Translations under genes and position numbers: made by a program | Notes under the pieces: generated by a model | The model's database searches: none | The model's input: the letters and a program-made list of their open reading frames with translations, nothing else | Told to the model about the DNA's origin: nothing | From: Turnera subulata | Lineage: Eukaryota > Streptophyta > Magnoliopsida > Malpighiales > Passifloraceae | Direction: 5' to 3' | DNA length: 64,000 bases | Assembly (NCBI GenBank): GCA_028386065.3 | Contig: JAKUCV010001830.1 | Coordinates: 1 to 64,000 of the forward strand | Shown: one piece after another, positions 20,913 through 32,689 of the stretch | Layout of the letters: each line of letters opens with the position of its first letter | Numbering within the stretch: the stretch's first letter is position 1

Positions 20913-21620
20913 AGGAAAAGATATTAAAACCAAAGAAGTAAAAAATCAGATTATAGTCTCGTGGCGGGACACCGGAAAACAACCGCACCTTGAAGCGCGA
21001 CCAGTCGTCTACGTCTCATCTCCCCCATTTTCCACGTTTTAATAGATTTTGCGTCGTGACTTAAAAGCAGTCACCATTACACGTCGTCTCTGGTCACACG
21101 ATATCCTCGTTTTTACACAAAATAGACAACACTGTCCTCTTCGTAGCCTGTGCTATTATTATCACAGTCACCGTGGATGAAATATATTTGTTTTCGACAT
21201 AATTTCAATCCGATATTTCCATTAGCCGAAAGTAGCCTCCTTCAAATTCTTCTATGATGCACGGCAAAAAAGAAATGGCAAGTGGTCAACTACATATTTT
21301 TATTTGTTTCTCACGGGGATGGAAAACTAATTATAATACTTTCTTTAAGTAGTGTTAGTATGCATCAAATATGTAAAATTATTAAAACAATCCTAAGGTA
21401 TTTGTAGCTTGATGTTGATCTTTTGTACTGGCTAGCTAAGAGGCCATTGTCTTGTTTATTGTGTGTGTCTATGCTTGATACCGAAAAGGTTTCCATGTTT
21501 TACTCATGGTTGGTTTACGTGATCATCATTTTTCGCACACCAGTTTTTTTTATATGATTATGAAACTATATATATGTTATGTATTTGCTCGTTAAGTGAT
21601 ACATTTTGAGATTTGCAGAG

Positions 21621-23425
21621 ATGGCGAATATAGGGAGCAGAGCAGTTCACCACTTCCAAAAACTAAGAGCTGCAAATATACCGGCGGAGTTGATAAAGGA
21701 AGGCCAAGAGAGGGTTATAGACGCTTCGCTTACCCTCATTCGCGAGAGAGCTAAGCTTAGGGTAAACATCTTAATTGCATTAATGGCCAGGTTTTGTCAT
21801 TTGATAAACAGGGGGGAGTTGCTCTTTTTTGCGGGGTTTTGAAGAGTTATCTTATTGAGTTATATGTTAGGCAGAGGTAAGTGTTAGTGTTGGTGTTTTT
21901 GACAGGGAGCGCTACTGCGTGCTTTGGGAGGTGTTAAGGCATCCTCGTGTCTTCTTGGAATTCCTTTAGGCCATAACTCATCGTTTCTTCAGGGACCCGC
22001 GTTTGCTCCTCCCCTAATCAGGGAGGCTATGTGGTGTGGTAGCACCAACTCCACCACCGAAGAAGGTGGGCCAAATTGGTTTTGGTTTGTTTTGCATCAG
22101 TGTTTAATTCATGGCTGGCATGTTCTGATTCTTTAAGAGCCTTTCTGGTACTGGGGTTTTGCAGTTCAAGTGTTCTGTGTTGTAATTCCTCAATTGATGT
22201 GTTTTGTTGAGTCTGTGAATCTGCAATGCTTGGATGTATATATGCAGGGAAGGATTTGAATGATCCCCGGGTGCTATCGGATGCTGGTGATCTGCCTGTT
22301 CAAGAGATTCGAGATTGCGGTGTGGATGATGATCGTTTGATGAATGTTGTTGGTGAGTCGGTGAAGCTAGTGATGGAAGAGGTAATTAAGCAGCCAACTA
22401 TTGTTACAGAGAAGCTTTTAAAGTAACTTCATTCATGACAAAGTGAGGGTGTGTGATAGTTCTTGTTTAAACTGAGCAGAGCTTTTCTATGTACTTCTAT
22501 TGATTTCAACTTTTAATAGGAGGAGCAGAGTGCATGATGTCTTTGTAGTACTTCTGTTGATTTCACCTGACCTTGTTGAGAAACATCATCTTCTTAATTG
22601 CTGCATTTTGGGTTAACTTTTTTTAGTTCTTCTAACGTTCTTGCTTGCAGGATCCATTACGGCCATTAGTTTTAGGTGGTGATCACTCAATATCTTATCC
22701 TGTGGTGAGAGCTGTCTCTGAGAAGCTTGGGGGACCTGTCGATATTCTTCATCTAGACGCCCACCCAGATCTCTATCATAGTTTTGAAGGCAATTATTAT
22801 TCTCATGCATCTTCATTTGCCCGCATAATGGAAGGCGGTTATGCTCGGCGGCTTTTGCAGGTATATATTGCCTACTTTGATACGACATGTTTACTGGTAA
22901 TCTCTGGGATTAATTTTACTAATCAACTTGAATTTAACTTTGTAGGTAGGAATCAGATCAATAAATTACGAGGGCCGGGAGCAAGGCAAAAAGTTTGGGG
23001 TAGAGCAATATGAAATGAGAACATTCTCAAGAGATCGCCAAATGCTGGAAAATCTTGTCTGTATCTTCTTGTTCTCAGATAGGTTTATATTAATTTGTGA
23101 GCAGAATAAATTTTTCACTGTGTTCTTATACATTTTTCATTTGCTCTGGCTTGTACTTGAACAGAAACTTGGGGAAGGCGTAAAAGGTGTGTACATATCA
23201 ATTGATGTGGACTGCCTGGATCCTGCCTTCGCCCCTGGTGTATCGCATCTTGAGCCCGGTGGTCTCTCCTTCCGTGATGTCCTCAACATCATCCACAACC
23301 TTCAGGGTGATATTGTTGCAGCAGATGTGGTTGAATTTAACCCACAGCGTGACATAGTTGGCGGGATGACTGCAATGGTTGCTGCCAAACTGGTCAGGGA
23401 GCTGACTGCCAAGATGTCAAAATGA
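21621..23425 (+). CDS. ARGAH: Arginase, copy 2 (core promoter missing)
   Basis: Six coding exons: 21621-21761, 21906-22065, 22248-22381, 22651-22860, 22946-23056 and 23165-23425. Exon lengths are identical to copy 1, all borders are GT-AG, and the product is 338 residues. The metal-binding motifs LGGDHS, DAHPD and SIDVDCLDP are kept. The 38 or so differences from copy 1 include APPR to APPL (exon 2) and RDTVDGMTA to RDIVGGMTA (exon 6), at positions conserved in the plant arginases I know. The 5'-UTR acceptor (TTTGCAG, ending 21618) survives, but the matching 5'-UTR exon, donor and TATA box of copy 1 are deleted. The coding sequence is open, so expression from a new promoter is possible. It may also be an early-stage silenced duplicate. 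Confidence is high for the gene structure and low for function. Confidence 0.92.
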
Positions 23426-24580
23426 TGATGAATCTTTGCACGCTGCTCCTCCCTATCAGAGTCCCAAAATTGAATGAGCCCTTGGGATACGCTATCCCAA
23501 TATCTTATCAATCATTTTGAATAAAATCAGATTCCTCTTTGTGAATTTTGTCTTCATTAGTAAATTCCAAATTTTAAGGTATAGACGTGCATGGCATTTT
23601 TCTGTGGGATCTCGTCCTGTGTCGCTGCGATATTTGGAAAGCTAACTTATTGGCGATTGATGCTACAAGCATCCCAGAGGAACGATTCTGATTCTGAACT
23701 TAAAATTTTGAACGAATGGTTGGCGCTAGAAATGTAGATGTAGGTGTAATGATGTTCTATACACCAAAGATGTCCTTGTACGCCCGTCCCCATCCTACGC
23801 GTAAAATTGCAAAGATGTTGTAAATTTATTGAGTTTAATAAGGAAGATGAGGAATGGCAGGGGAAGGAGAAGCAAGGAGAAGAAACAAAAGAGAAGAGCA
23901 CTTTTTATTTCATATCTATTTCTTATCAAAACCCAGTATAAATATATAGGAAAAATAGATGAATACTGTGTAATTGATCCTGCCAATCATCGATCCTGCC
24001 ACTCCTGACATTCACACGTTTATTTTATAACAAAAGAAGTGTAATTGGCTATGCATGTTTTTCTGGATCTATTAATAATTTTCTTTTTTTGAACCAACGG
24101 AAACCAACCTTTCATACATATTATCAACACGTTCAAATACAATTGATTTCTCAGGGCAGGCCAAAAAAAAAAAAAAAACACCTAGCCCTGAAGATCATTT
24201 TTCAGAATATATACAAGAGCAGCAGGCAAAGCAACTTGCCAATCATACCTAAGTTTTCCTCTATAGAACTAGCAGTAGCCACAAAAATGAGCTGCACGAT
24301 TTGCCTTTCGCTTAACATGAGCAAATTTACACCGAAGAAATCAAATAGTTCCTCATCAAGAAGTCAACATCATGGAGGATACCTTCAATTGCACATGCCC
24401 TCCTTTGTTTTGTTTTTCTAGTGAGGCTTGAGTAATAGCTTCAAGACCATCACTTTCAATGACAATTCTTTGCCAAGGTCTGAACGATGCCAAGGTGATA
24501 TAGCTGAAGATCTATTAAAAATCACAATCTAGTCAAGTGATATAAAAAAAAAATAAAGGTTTAGTTGACTTCTTCCGTTT
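23426..24580. other. Arginase 2 3' flank and intergenic DNA
   Basis: 3' UTR and spacer aligning in patches with 17197-17860, plus about 500 bp not present after copy 1. The frame at 24089-24421 has no recognised domain. Confidence 0.45.
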
Positions 24581-25006
24581 TATTTTATATTGAAACTGGG
24601 GATCTAAATACGACGTCGCTTAAGAGACAAAACCTATCTCACTTTGCCTGCAGCTGCCGCTGGGACTTGCACACCTCCGCGAGCTATTATCGTCTCTTTA
24701 CTGGCTCGAAAGTTTTTGTCTTTCTGTCTCTATCGCCCACCAAAGTGGCTCTTAAGACCATTTTGTCGTCCTCGTCGGTTCGATTCCAGCGGAGGCGACC
24801 CTTCCGCCGCCGCAGTACGTCCTTCTTTTCCATTCACTGTAATGGGTACTCTGTGATTTTCTTGTTTATTCAAAATTTTAGTGGTTTTTTTTTTCTTTTT
24901 TAATTTGTTAGTCCGGTATTATGCAATTCCGGTGATAATTCGTGTTATCGTTCAAGTTAATAAGATTAATTCGATGTCACCAGCAGGTTTTCTACTCGTT
25001 TGACCA
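24581..25006 (+). promoter_or_regulatory. Promoter and 5' leader of the Ycf20-like gene
   Basis: Contains TACGACGTCGCTTAAG, whose left half is also found at 17858-17890 in the first duplication unit. A pyrimidine-rich leader follows to the ATG at 25007. An acceptor-like site (TCACCAGCAG) 20 bp before the ATG suggests a 5'-UTR intron whose donor I could not fix. Confidence 0.4.
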
Positions 25007-26028
25007 ATGGTAACCACTACAATGACATTGCCAAACTGTCCATCAAAATCAAATGCTAGGCTTATTACATCCAGACACCACCTCTGTTCGGGACCTGCAG
25101 TTATTACATACTTGCGTAAAACTTCTGTTTCCTCGGTTAGCAGCAAAGTCGTCAGTTTTCCGTGTTCTTTTGCCCGTGTGGCCGATGCATACGTTTTCAC
25201 CAATTTCGGGTAAGCATAGGAAGAGAAGCAGGGTCTTTAAAGTTGATGTCTTTTGTTGTGTCTGTACTGCTAGATTAGGGGAGACTTTGTCTGGGCAATG
25301 CTTGAACTAAGATGTGCTTAATGAGCAAATCCCTATTTCAGGCGTCATCTCTATGTTTGCATTTGTAATTGTATGTTCTGCGATGGGTTCCTATCGAAAC
25401 TTTAGGTCTTCGAGAACAGCAGTAAGCTACAAGCTTATTGGAAATGTTCCATATTTATGTCACGGAAAGTTCGTGTCCCTGTGAATTTCGGAGTTCTTGG
25501 TGCGGTTCAGATTTGCCTCTCGGTGTTATATAGTGTTTCTCTTTTGAATGATGCAGGAGGATAGCCTGGCAGATTAGAAGTAGTGCAGATAGCAGTGGAC
25601 TGGATCCTTCTTCCTCAAGTGGCACCAATGGCAGCACGCGGTTATTTAGGACCATTCAATCTCTTCAGACCAAGTTGGGTGCCAGAATTCGGGAACTTCG
25701 GAAGAATCTCCCGATGAAGATACTCTTCTTCTTGGTCGGATTTTATTGTGCCACCGCTTTTGCAACCGTTATTGGACAGACAGGAGATTGGGATATTCTG
25801 TCAGCTGCCTTGGCTGTAGTGGTCGTGGAAGGGATTGGAGCACTCATGTATAGAGCTTCTCTTCCCCTGATGAACAATATCCGGAGCCTTATTACCATGT
25901 TTAACTATTGGAAGGCTGGCCTTTCTCTTGGTCTGTTCTTGGATTCGTTTAAATATGAAATCAATGAAGTTATGAGTTTTAGCAGCCCCTCCAGTTTTGA
26001 ATTGGACATCTTCTCCCTATTCTTCTGA
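25007..26028 (+). CDS. Ycf20-like plastid membrane protein
   Basis: Two coding exons, 25007-25209 and 25557-26028, joined in frame (GG|G) to 224 residues. The first about 60 residues are a serine-rich, basic, acid-poor transit peptide (MVTTTMTLPNCPSKSNARLI...). The Ycf20 domain follows: basic KLGARIRELRKNLPMKI, then hydrophobic segments ILFFLVGFYCATAFATVIG, LSAALAVVVVEGIGALMY and AGLSLGLFLDSFKYE. Ycf20 is plastid-encoded in some algae and nuclear-encoded in land plants; one Arabidopsis member (NPQ7) affects non-photochemical quenching. An overlapping frame from 25054 also has an ATG, but only the 25007 frame joins exon 2. No catalytic residues are known. This could be any of the plant paralogues. 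Confidence 0.88.
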
Positions 26029-27392
26029 TACACCAAATGGTATACTTGCATTGATGCATCTGCCTTTGTGAATCGATTCTGTGATTGTACATAGAAACCA
26101 CGACTGCACATATGGGATTAACATTTCTGCAATTTCAAGCTCTGCAAGGTCGGCAGATCATGGTTGAGGAGTTTGTTGCTCTGCGGAATCCCCGGTTCAT
26201 CTTCCATCAGCGTTATGCTTGATTATTTGATTAATGAAGGCGGTGAACATCAGTTTATGGTGTCCCCAGTTTTGTTACCTGTGGTGCACGCCGGATTATG
26301 ACCCTCATACACATTGTAACCATACTTATGTAAACTTACAGGCATATGCTAGGCTGATGTCTGCATTAAGATATATAAGATTTTTTTCTTTCCTTCTTTC
26401 TTTTTCTTCCTTTTCTTCCTATGTTTCTTGTTCTTTTATGGCAAAGAAAATATTTACCCTTGATGATATAAGATTGTCCTTGATGATATCTGTTAGACGA
26501 TTGCAGCTACCGGTTCTGAATCACTTAGTATGCAATTTGAAGGCCAGTAAGCATATGTGGCGATGCAAGCATTTTGTCTAGATTCATAATTTTTCCAGAG
26601 ATTGTTACAGAAAGGGGAAATTCCATTGAAGCAAATTGTTTGCATTTTTAGACCCGAGTTATGTATCAAATTTGGTTGGAATTCTCTTGTATAGTTACGC
26701 CGCTTGGCCCTCTCATTAGCTAAAAAGAAATGGTTGGAATTAACAGTAGTATAACCTTCGTCAATTTAACACTGTAAAAGCACGCTATGCCTATGGCAAT
26801 TGTGATTAGAAGAGGTCATCGAAGCACCTAACTCTATAGAAATCTCGCCTGTTCCTCAACATATTCACTAATTGCAGTCACTAGTTCCTCCACATATTGA
26901 CTAGTTGCACCCATGGCTGTATCAAGGCTTCATTAGTCACATCCGTAGTTTATGATAATCTGACAAACGCCGCGCCAAGGAAATGGGGAAGAAACACAAA
27001 ACATACCCGGGGTACTGAAACTCTTTCAATGTAGGACGTTTCGCAGAACAAAGGTTGCAACATACAGAAACATATTGTTGCCTTGACTATCAAAAAGCGT
27101 AATAAGTGAGAAAATACATATTTATTGAGATCAGGATGGCAATCAACAAGCTATGTACAATGGTTACATACAGTGCCTTCCCAGTCTACCTCTCAAAGGG
27201 CAATGAAATTGATAAAAAGAACAAAAAAAGCTTAATCACAAAGGGCTACCCTCTGTCAAAGAATAGCAGACAATCCTCCATCAAAGTGAAACTTGTAGTA
27301 TAAACTCTATATTTTGTGTATATGTGCTTATGGCAATGAAAAGGCATCCATAAGCAGCCCAGAACACCGGACCTCTGGGGCAAATGTTGAAA
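26029..27392. other. Intergenic between convergent genes
   Basis: 3' UTR of the Ycf20-like gene, then AT-rich DNA and the 3' UTR of the nitroreductase-family gene coming from the right. No coding pattern recognised in the short frames. Confidence 0.45.
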
Positions 27393-30000
27393 TTATGCAT
27401 CAACACCAGGGCCAGGATAGGCTGGTAGGCTCATTATCCGCTTGTCCAAAACAGGGCCTCCCACGGTAAAATGGTACAGACTCTGAAAGTTGGATCCTCT
27501 CAATCCAAGTATTTCATGGACTGCAAAGGCATAACAAATCAGATACAGTCAAAATTCTATTTAAGGACATGGGAGAAGAAAATGATTCATCACAGGGATA
27601 ATATATTATGTGTGAAGAACAAAATCCCGACAGCACAGCCACTTTTTAAAGCAACTCACAAAACTAATAATACACTTTGCCGTAATATATATGTATGATA
27701 CGCGGTCTATCAAGCATCATAAGGGCTTGTCTATTCAAGCATCTTATTGACCAATTTTGAAGTGTCAATTACGCAAAACAAAGCTTCACAAAATCTGAAC
27801 TGCAATAAATTTGATTAAGCTCAACAATGAACCTACATAGATTGGAAAACTACTTCCAACTGCCATTCCAAATCAAAAATAAAGTTTTACATACCAGGAT
27901 TGTCAAAGAAGCAACCAATTCCAGTGGCAGAAATGCCAATTGCATGTGGTTCAAGATACAGCACTTGGCCAAGAACTCCAGTCTCCCAAAAGAGTCGGGG
28001 ATACATCCAGACACCCTTGGCACGTAATGTTGGTTCAAAATGAGCCACCATACCAAGGCTAAAGCAGCCATCACTTGCAATATCCTGCATCAAAGTTACA
28101 TATAGCAACACTTGAAACACATTGCATAATAGGTAGCTCTATAGAAACACAATCTTTATCGCAGCAAAACTTAAAATAGTCTTCAAGGCACCATTTCAAG
28201 CTTCAATCAACCATAAAAGCATACACGAAGTTTTCAACTACTAGAATTCACTATAGATAGTCCTTTCCACATTCGAGTTCTTGAACTAAGAATATTATAT
28301 GAATAGCAATTACAGGTTGGCAGTGCTGCAATGCACATCAATAACTTGTATTTAACGAAGTCAGAAAATAGTTTACACACCTGATGACACGAAAGCTGTT
28401 TGGCAAGCTCCTGGCAGTTTCCCCTTGCAAGTTCATACAGAGGCAAGTCATCAGGGCACCCTTCAGGTTTCTCCCACTTGAACTCAGCCCTCGTAGCTTG
28501 CTTAAGCTCATCCAAGTGATCCTCATTCCTTACCAAGAAATACAACCCCTTTGGCAACCCAATCACCCTATGCACAAACAAAGCCGCATGCACCTCAGCA
28601 TCCCATGAAAGAGCCCGAAACGGTAAAGCCAACTGCCTCCTCTGCTTCTCTGTACTTCCCCTACCAGAAGGAAGACAATGCAACAAAATCTGATAAAACG
28701 TATCCCTCTCTATCTCAGTAACTCCATCCATGTCCACCGCACTCCTCCTCTTCCTCACAACTTCCCTGATCGACAAGCCTTTATAACAACCTTCAAAACA
28801 AACACCACTGCTCCTAAATTGGTCCACCAACCGCCCATCTCCCGCTGTTAACGGCTTTTTAACTGCCTCTGCAGTTCTATAAATCACATCCCAACAGACA
28901 TGCTGTTTACTAAGCGAATTCGGCTTCCCTATCCACTCCAGATTCTCAAAATCCATAATTGCAGAACCCAATTCCTTATATTTGACATCAAACTCACTAG
29001 CCCCATTAGGAAACACAACAAGCACGCAATCCGGATGCTCAAATTCAATCTCGGGCATCTTTCCTTTCACCGGCTTGTCCGGTACCTGAAAACCCTGATA
29101 TGTATGGAGCCCCATTAGCCTCTCCAGCTCCTTAAACCCTAACCCATCGAGCAACTTCACGTCCCACCCGAGCCCGGCTGCAGCCATTGAAACCGCAGCG
29201 ATTGCATGACCCACGTCGTGATTACAGTACCGAAAAGCGCGCTCCCCATACTTCCACGCTTCGCGCCAGAAAATGGACGAAATACCTATCAAAAAACAGT
29301 TCTTGGGAAAGAAATTCGGGAAGAAATCAGGCGGGATAGTGGCTCTGAGCTCCAAAGAATGCTCCTTGGGTGCGTAATGCGCCACGAAAGGAGCGTCGGA
29401 TAATGATTCGACGGGCGGCGAGATGATGTAAGCCTCCGTCGGGTGTAGGTTGCCGCTGCTCGGGTTGACCCGGAGGGACCAGGTGGAGAACCCGGTGGAT
29501 TTCCAGGCGGAGAGGGCGAGGGAGTCGTAGAAGAACTGGGAAATGGAGGCTTTAGAGACGGGTTTTGGAGGAGGAAGAGAAGTGAAGAGAGAGTGGTAGA
29601 GAGGGGCAGAGAAGGAAATGGAAGCAGCCGGGTTCTGGTTGTCTGTGGGGTAGTGCAGGAGGGGGAGGAGAGGGGCGGAGAGGTAGCGCCGGAACGGGTT
29701 GGGCTGGTTGGCCCAGTCGAGGCCACGTGGGCCCCTGGCGTAGTTCGTGAAGGAGTGTTTGGTCTGGTCGTGGTACTTTAGTACTTGTCCGAGGTTTTCC
29801 TGGTCGGGGGCTTTGTTGTCTCCTCTAGGATTGGAGTGGGTTGTGGCGGGTGATGAAGAGGAAGAAGACATGGCGGAGGCGAGGAGGAGTCGTTTTCCGG
29901 TGGCGGCGAAGTAAGGGAGGAGGGGTTTAACGGTGGTTGAAGGCAGACAGGAAAGGTGGTTAAACCCGTGTGGAACTAGACGTGGCGGTGGTGGTGGCAT
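27393..30000 (-). CDS. Nitroreductase-family protein (SagB-type, two domains)
   Basis: Three coding exons on the minus strand: 30000-28381, 28084-27895 and 27520-27393, giving 645 residues. An N-terminal stretch of about 45-55 residues rich in Pro/Ser/Leu looks like an organelle presequence; a second Met (MSSSSSS) could be an alternative start. The first domain (about 75-330) carries the SagB-type signature RVNPSSGNLHPTEAYII and NHDVGHAIAAVSMAAAGLGWD. The second (about 400-645) begins SIREVVRKRRSAVDMDG and ends YHFTVGGPVLDKRI. Such domains normally bind FMN and carry out redox chemistry on small molecules; the plant substrate is unknown. A full frame reads on past the first donor for 48 more codons, but exons 2 and 3 encode strongly nitroreductase-like sequence (DIASDGCFSLGMVAHFEPT), so splicing is favoured. 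It shares its promoter with RAD51C. Confidence 0.9.
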
Positions 30001-30382
30001 GTTTTCTTTCCTAATTCCCTCTGCTTTTCCTTTTCTAGGCAGGGGTTGTTCTAGAGGTTATTACGACTACTAACTACTTTCTTCTCCAAAGATTCTGGAA
30101 CACTCGGTTACGTGCGTTGCTGTAATGAAAACATGGAACGGCGTCGCTTCGTTCTCAAAAATGTCTCTGTTACTAAGAAGACGGGCTTTGTCATTTTTTT
30201 TCTGGGCCAATATACCTGTTACTGGCTTTGTGGGTAACATTCGGCCCGTAACCATAATATTGGGCCTAGAATCTGTCATTCGCGCCTTAAAAGATTAAAA
30301 TTTCGGGCGCCAAAAAAACTACAAAAGAACCACGGAGTACATTTTTGCGGCGAGAAGCCACAAACACAAAAGCGAGAGAGAA
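30001..30382. promoter_or_regulatory. Divergent promoter of the nitroreductase-family gene and RAD51C
   Basis: Only 382 bp separate the two start codons. GCGCCAAA at 30307-30314 is an exact E2F site (TTTGGCGC on the minus strand), about 70 bp before the RAD51C ATG. TTCGCGCC at about 30283-30290 is a near match. TGGGCC (site II-type) occurs at 30203-30208 and 30261-30266. No TATA box is evident. E2F control of replication and repair genes is known in plants; its use here is inference. Confidence 0.55.
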
Positions 30383-32689
30383 ATGGAAACGGAAGTGTGG
30401 AGGCTACCCATATCCGCAACCCAGAGAGGGAAGCTGATATCCGCCGGCTACACTTCTCTCTCGTCTCTCTCCTCCGTCTCCACTTCGCTTCTCGCTCGCG
30501 GTACGATCCATTTTGATGCTCTCTCGATATTGCACACCCGATGTTTGTAGTTATTACTCTTACGGATAAATATTAGAAAGCTATCGTCCGGGTTTTCTTG
30601 AATTACTTCCTGTTGTGCCATGAATAATTAGAAGTCGATATTTCGGTTTTATTTTTCTGCTTGAACTTTGTTTTCGTTTCTCCGATGTTCGTTAATGACT
30701 TGGTCCTCGAATTTGTCTCCTTTGTTATTGCTTGAGCAGATCTAAACATTACAGACAGCGAAGCTATTGAAATTCTGAGAGTGGTTTCGGGTAAAAATAG
30801 TGTAGATGGAGGCCATGCTATTGTCAAAGGTATATGTTTTGTGCTGGTATCTCGTGTCTTGCAACTGTTTGTGAGGCTGCAAGGAACTTAAAAATGCAGT
30901 CTTTGTGTGAATACAGGCGGACAGAGTGCCTGGGATATGCTGCACGAGGAGGAGTCGATGAGGCGAATTACTACATCCTGTGCGGAGTTGGATAATATCC
31001 TTGGCGGAGGGATAAGTTGCAGAGAAGTTACAGAAATTGGTGTGTGATCCTTTTCTCTTTACTGAACAATTGATCTAGTCTGGAAGTATGATTGCGTGAT
31101 TTGTTCTAGAAAGTTTGGAGTTTTGAAGTTTCCTGTTGGTTATGGTTGTGTGTAGGTGGGGTACCAGGCATTGGTAAAACACAGCTGGGGTATGTGACAG
31201 TAGTCTTTTCTTCATTGGTTTCTTGTACGCTATGTGGATACTGCATCATTGGTCTTTTATTTGGGAAGCATAATTAGTTTCTGAATGTACAGGATTCAAC
31301 TTGCAGTCAACGTTCAAATCCCACCCCATTGTGGTGGCCTTGAAGGAAAGGCAATCTATATCGGTTAGTCCATGATACAATCACTGGTAGTTCTTGTTTA
31401 GGTTCTTAGGTTGGTATTTCATAAGTTTCACGCTTATACTTTTTAATTTCTGTGATAGTTAGATACAGAGGGTAGTTTTATGGTGGAGCGGGTTCTACAG
31501 ATTGCTGAAGCATATATAGAGGACATGGCAGAATATCATAGATTCTTGTACAAGGATTCACGAGCTTCCCCAGTAGAAACCCAAGGCAAGGATATCCTGG
31601 AAAGCATATACTATTTCCGTGTCTGCAGTTATACAGAGCAAATTGCCCTGATTAATTTTTTGGACAAGTTCGTTTCGGAGCATAAAGATGTAAGATATTT
31701 GGTCAATATGCCTGCTCTTGTTTGACCTTGTACTAATTCTCTATGCTTTGCTAAAAGATATACCCGTGAACTAACTTTTCCAGTGTTTTGGCAGGTTAAG
31801 TTAGTTATTATCGATAGTGTTACTTTCCACTTCCGCCAAGATTTTGATGATTTAGCCCTTAGGACAAGGGTACTCAGTAGCATGGCTTTGAAGTTGATGC
31901 AGCTTGCGAAAAAGTTCAGTTTGGCTGTAAGTTCTGTTGGGTGCAAATCCTCAAGTTTTCATTTATCAGTATCATCACTTCAAGGAAATTGAACTTTGAT
32001 ATTGGTGATGACTTTTGTCTAATAAACCAAATGAAGGTCTTTCCACAAACTATTTGTACCTTTGAAACAATTCATGAATAATTACTCTCAGTGGGCATAA
32101 AATGGAGGAAATTTTTTGTGGGCTTGGTTTTAAGGAAGCTCAGCATGCCTCCATTACACTGAATGATTCTTTATGCTTTATCACTTTGCATTGATGGCCA
32201 TTTATGAGGCTTTTTTCATTGGGTTAGGTCCGAGTTCTGAGTTGTGATTTCATCTCTTTCTGCTATTGATTCCGATATTTTTCTACTTCTTGAAGGTGGT
32301 TTTGTTGAATCAAGTGACAACTAAGTATACAGAAGGTTCCTTTCAGTTATCTCTTGCACTAGGTAAACATCTGTACAATCAAGTCCACTAATTATTCGAA
32401 GTTATTGTATGTTCCGGTGGTCTTCATTCTTTCGACATGCTCTGTCTTATGGGTTTCCTGGGTTACATAGCTTTTTAACTATCTTTAATCATGCTGAGCA
32501 GGTGATAGCTGGTCACATTCTTGCACAAACCGGGTCATTTTGTACTGGAATGGAAATGAACGGTATGCATACATTGACAAGTCACCTTCCCTTAGATCAG
32601 CATCAGCTCCATTTTCGGTGACTGGTAGAGGGATTCGAAACTCTGATTCATCATGTAAACGTAGCAAACTAATGCATAGCAGTGAATAG
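30383..32689 (+). CDS. RAD51C: DNA repair protein RAD51C
   Basis: Nine exons: 30383-30500, 30740-30829, 30917-31039, 31156-31189, 31293-31363, 31463-31689, 31795-31926, 32296-32362 and 32502-32689. All are GT-AG and in frame, total 349 residues. RAD51C is a RecA-fold recombinase paralogue acting in homologous recombination and Holliday-junction processing, essential for meiosis in plants. Visible motifs: N-terminal helix-hairpin region ([13 protein letters not shown]), Walker A GVPGIGKT (112-119), IDTEGSF, Walker B LVIID (224-228), and LLNQVTTKY (the L2-side motif). The C-terminus carries a basic tail ([11 protein letters not shown]) that resembles the nuclear-localisation signal known for RAD51C. 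Length is close to other plant orthologues. No sign of damage. Confidence 0.96.

Larger units (their letters stand above)
20954..24625. repeat. Segmental tandem duplication, second unit (arginase 2)
   Basis: Homologous to 12987-17890 in the same orientation. Upstream homology runs to about 21505, where it jumps from the equivalent of about 13572 to about 14393 of unit 1, an about 820-bp deletion. Coding exons and most introns align. Intron 3 is much shorter here (269 against 842 bp). Confidence 0.75.

Noticed and set aside
28234..28380. Read-through of the first nitroreductase exon to a 588-residue product
   Set aside because: The extra 48 residues have no family similarity, whereas splicing at 28381 restores two strongly conserved exons.
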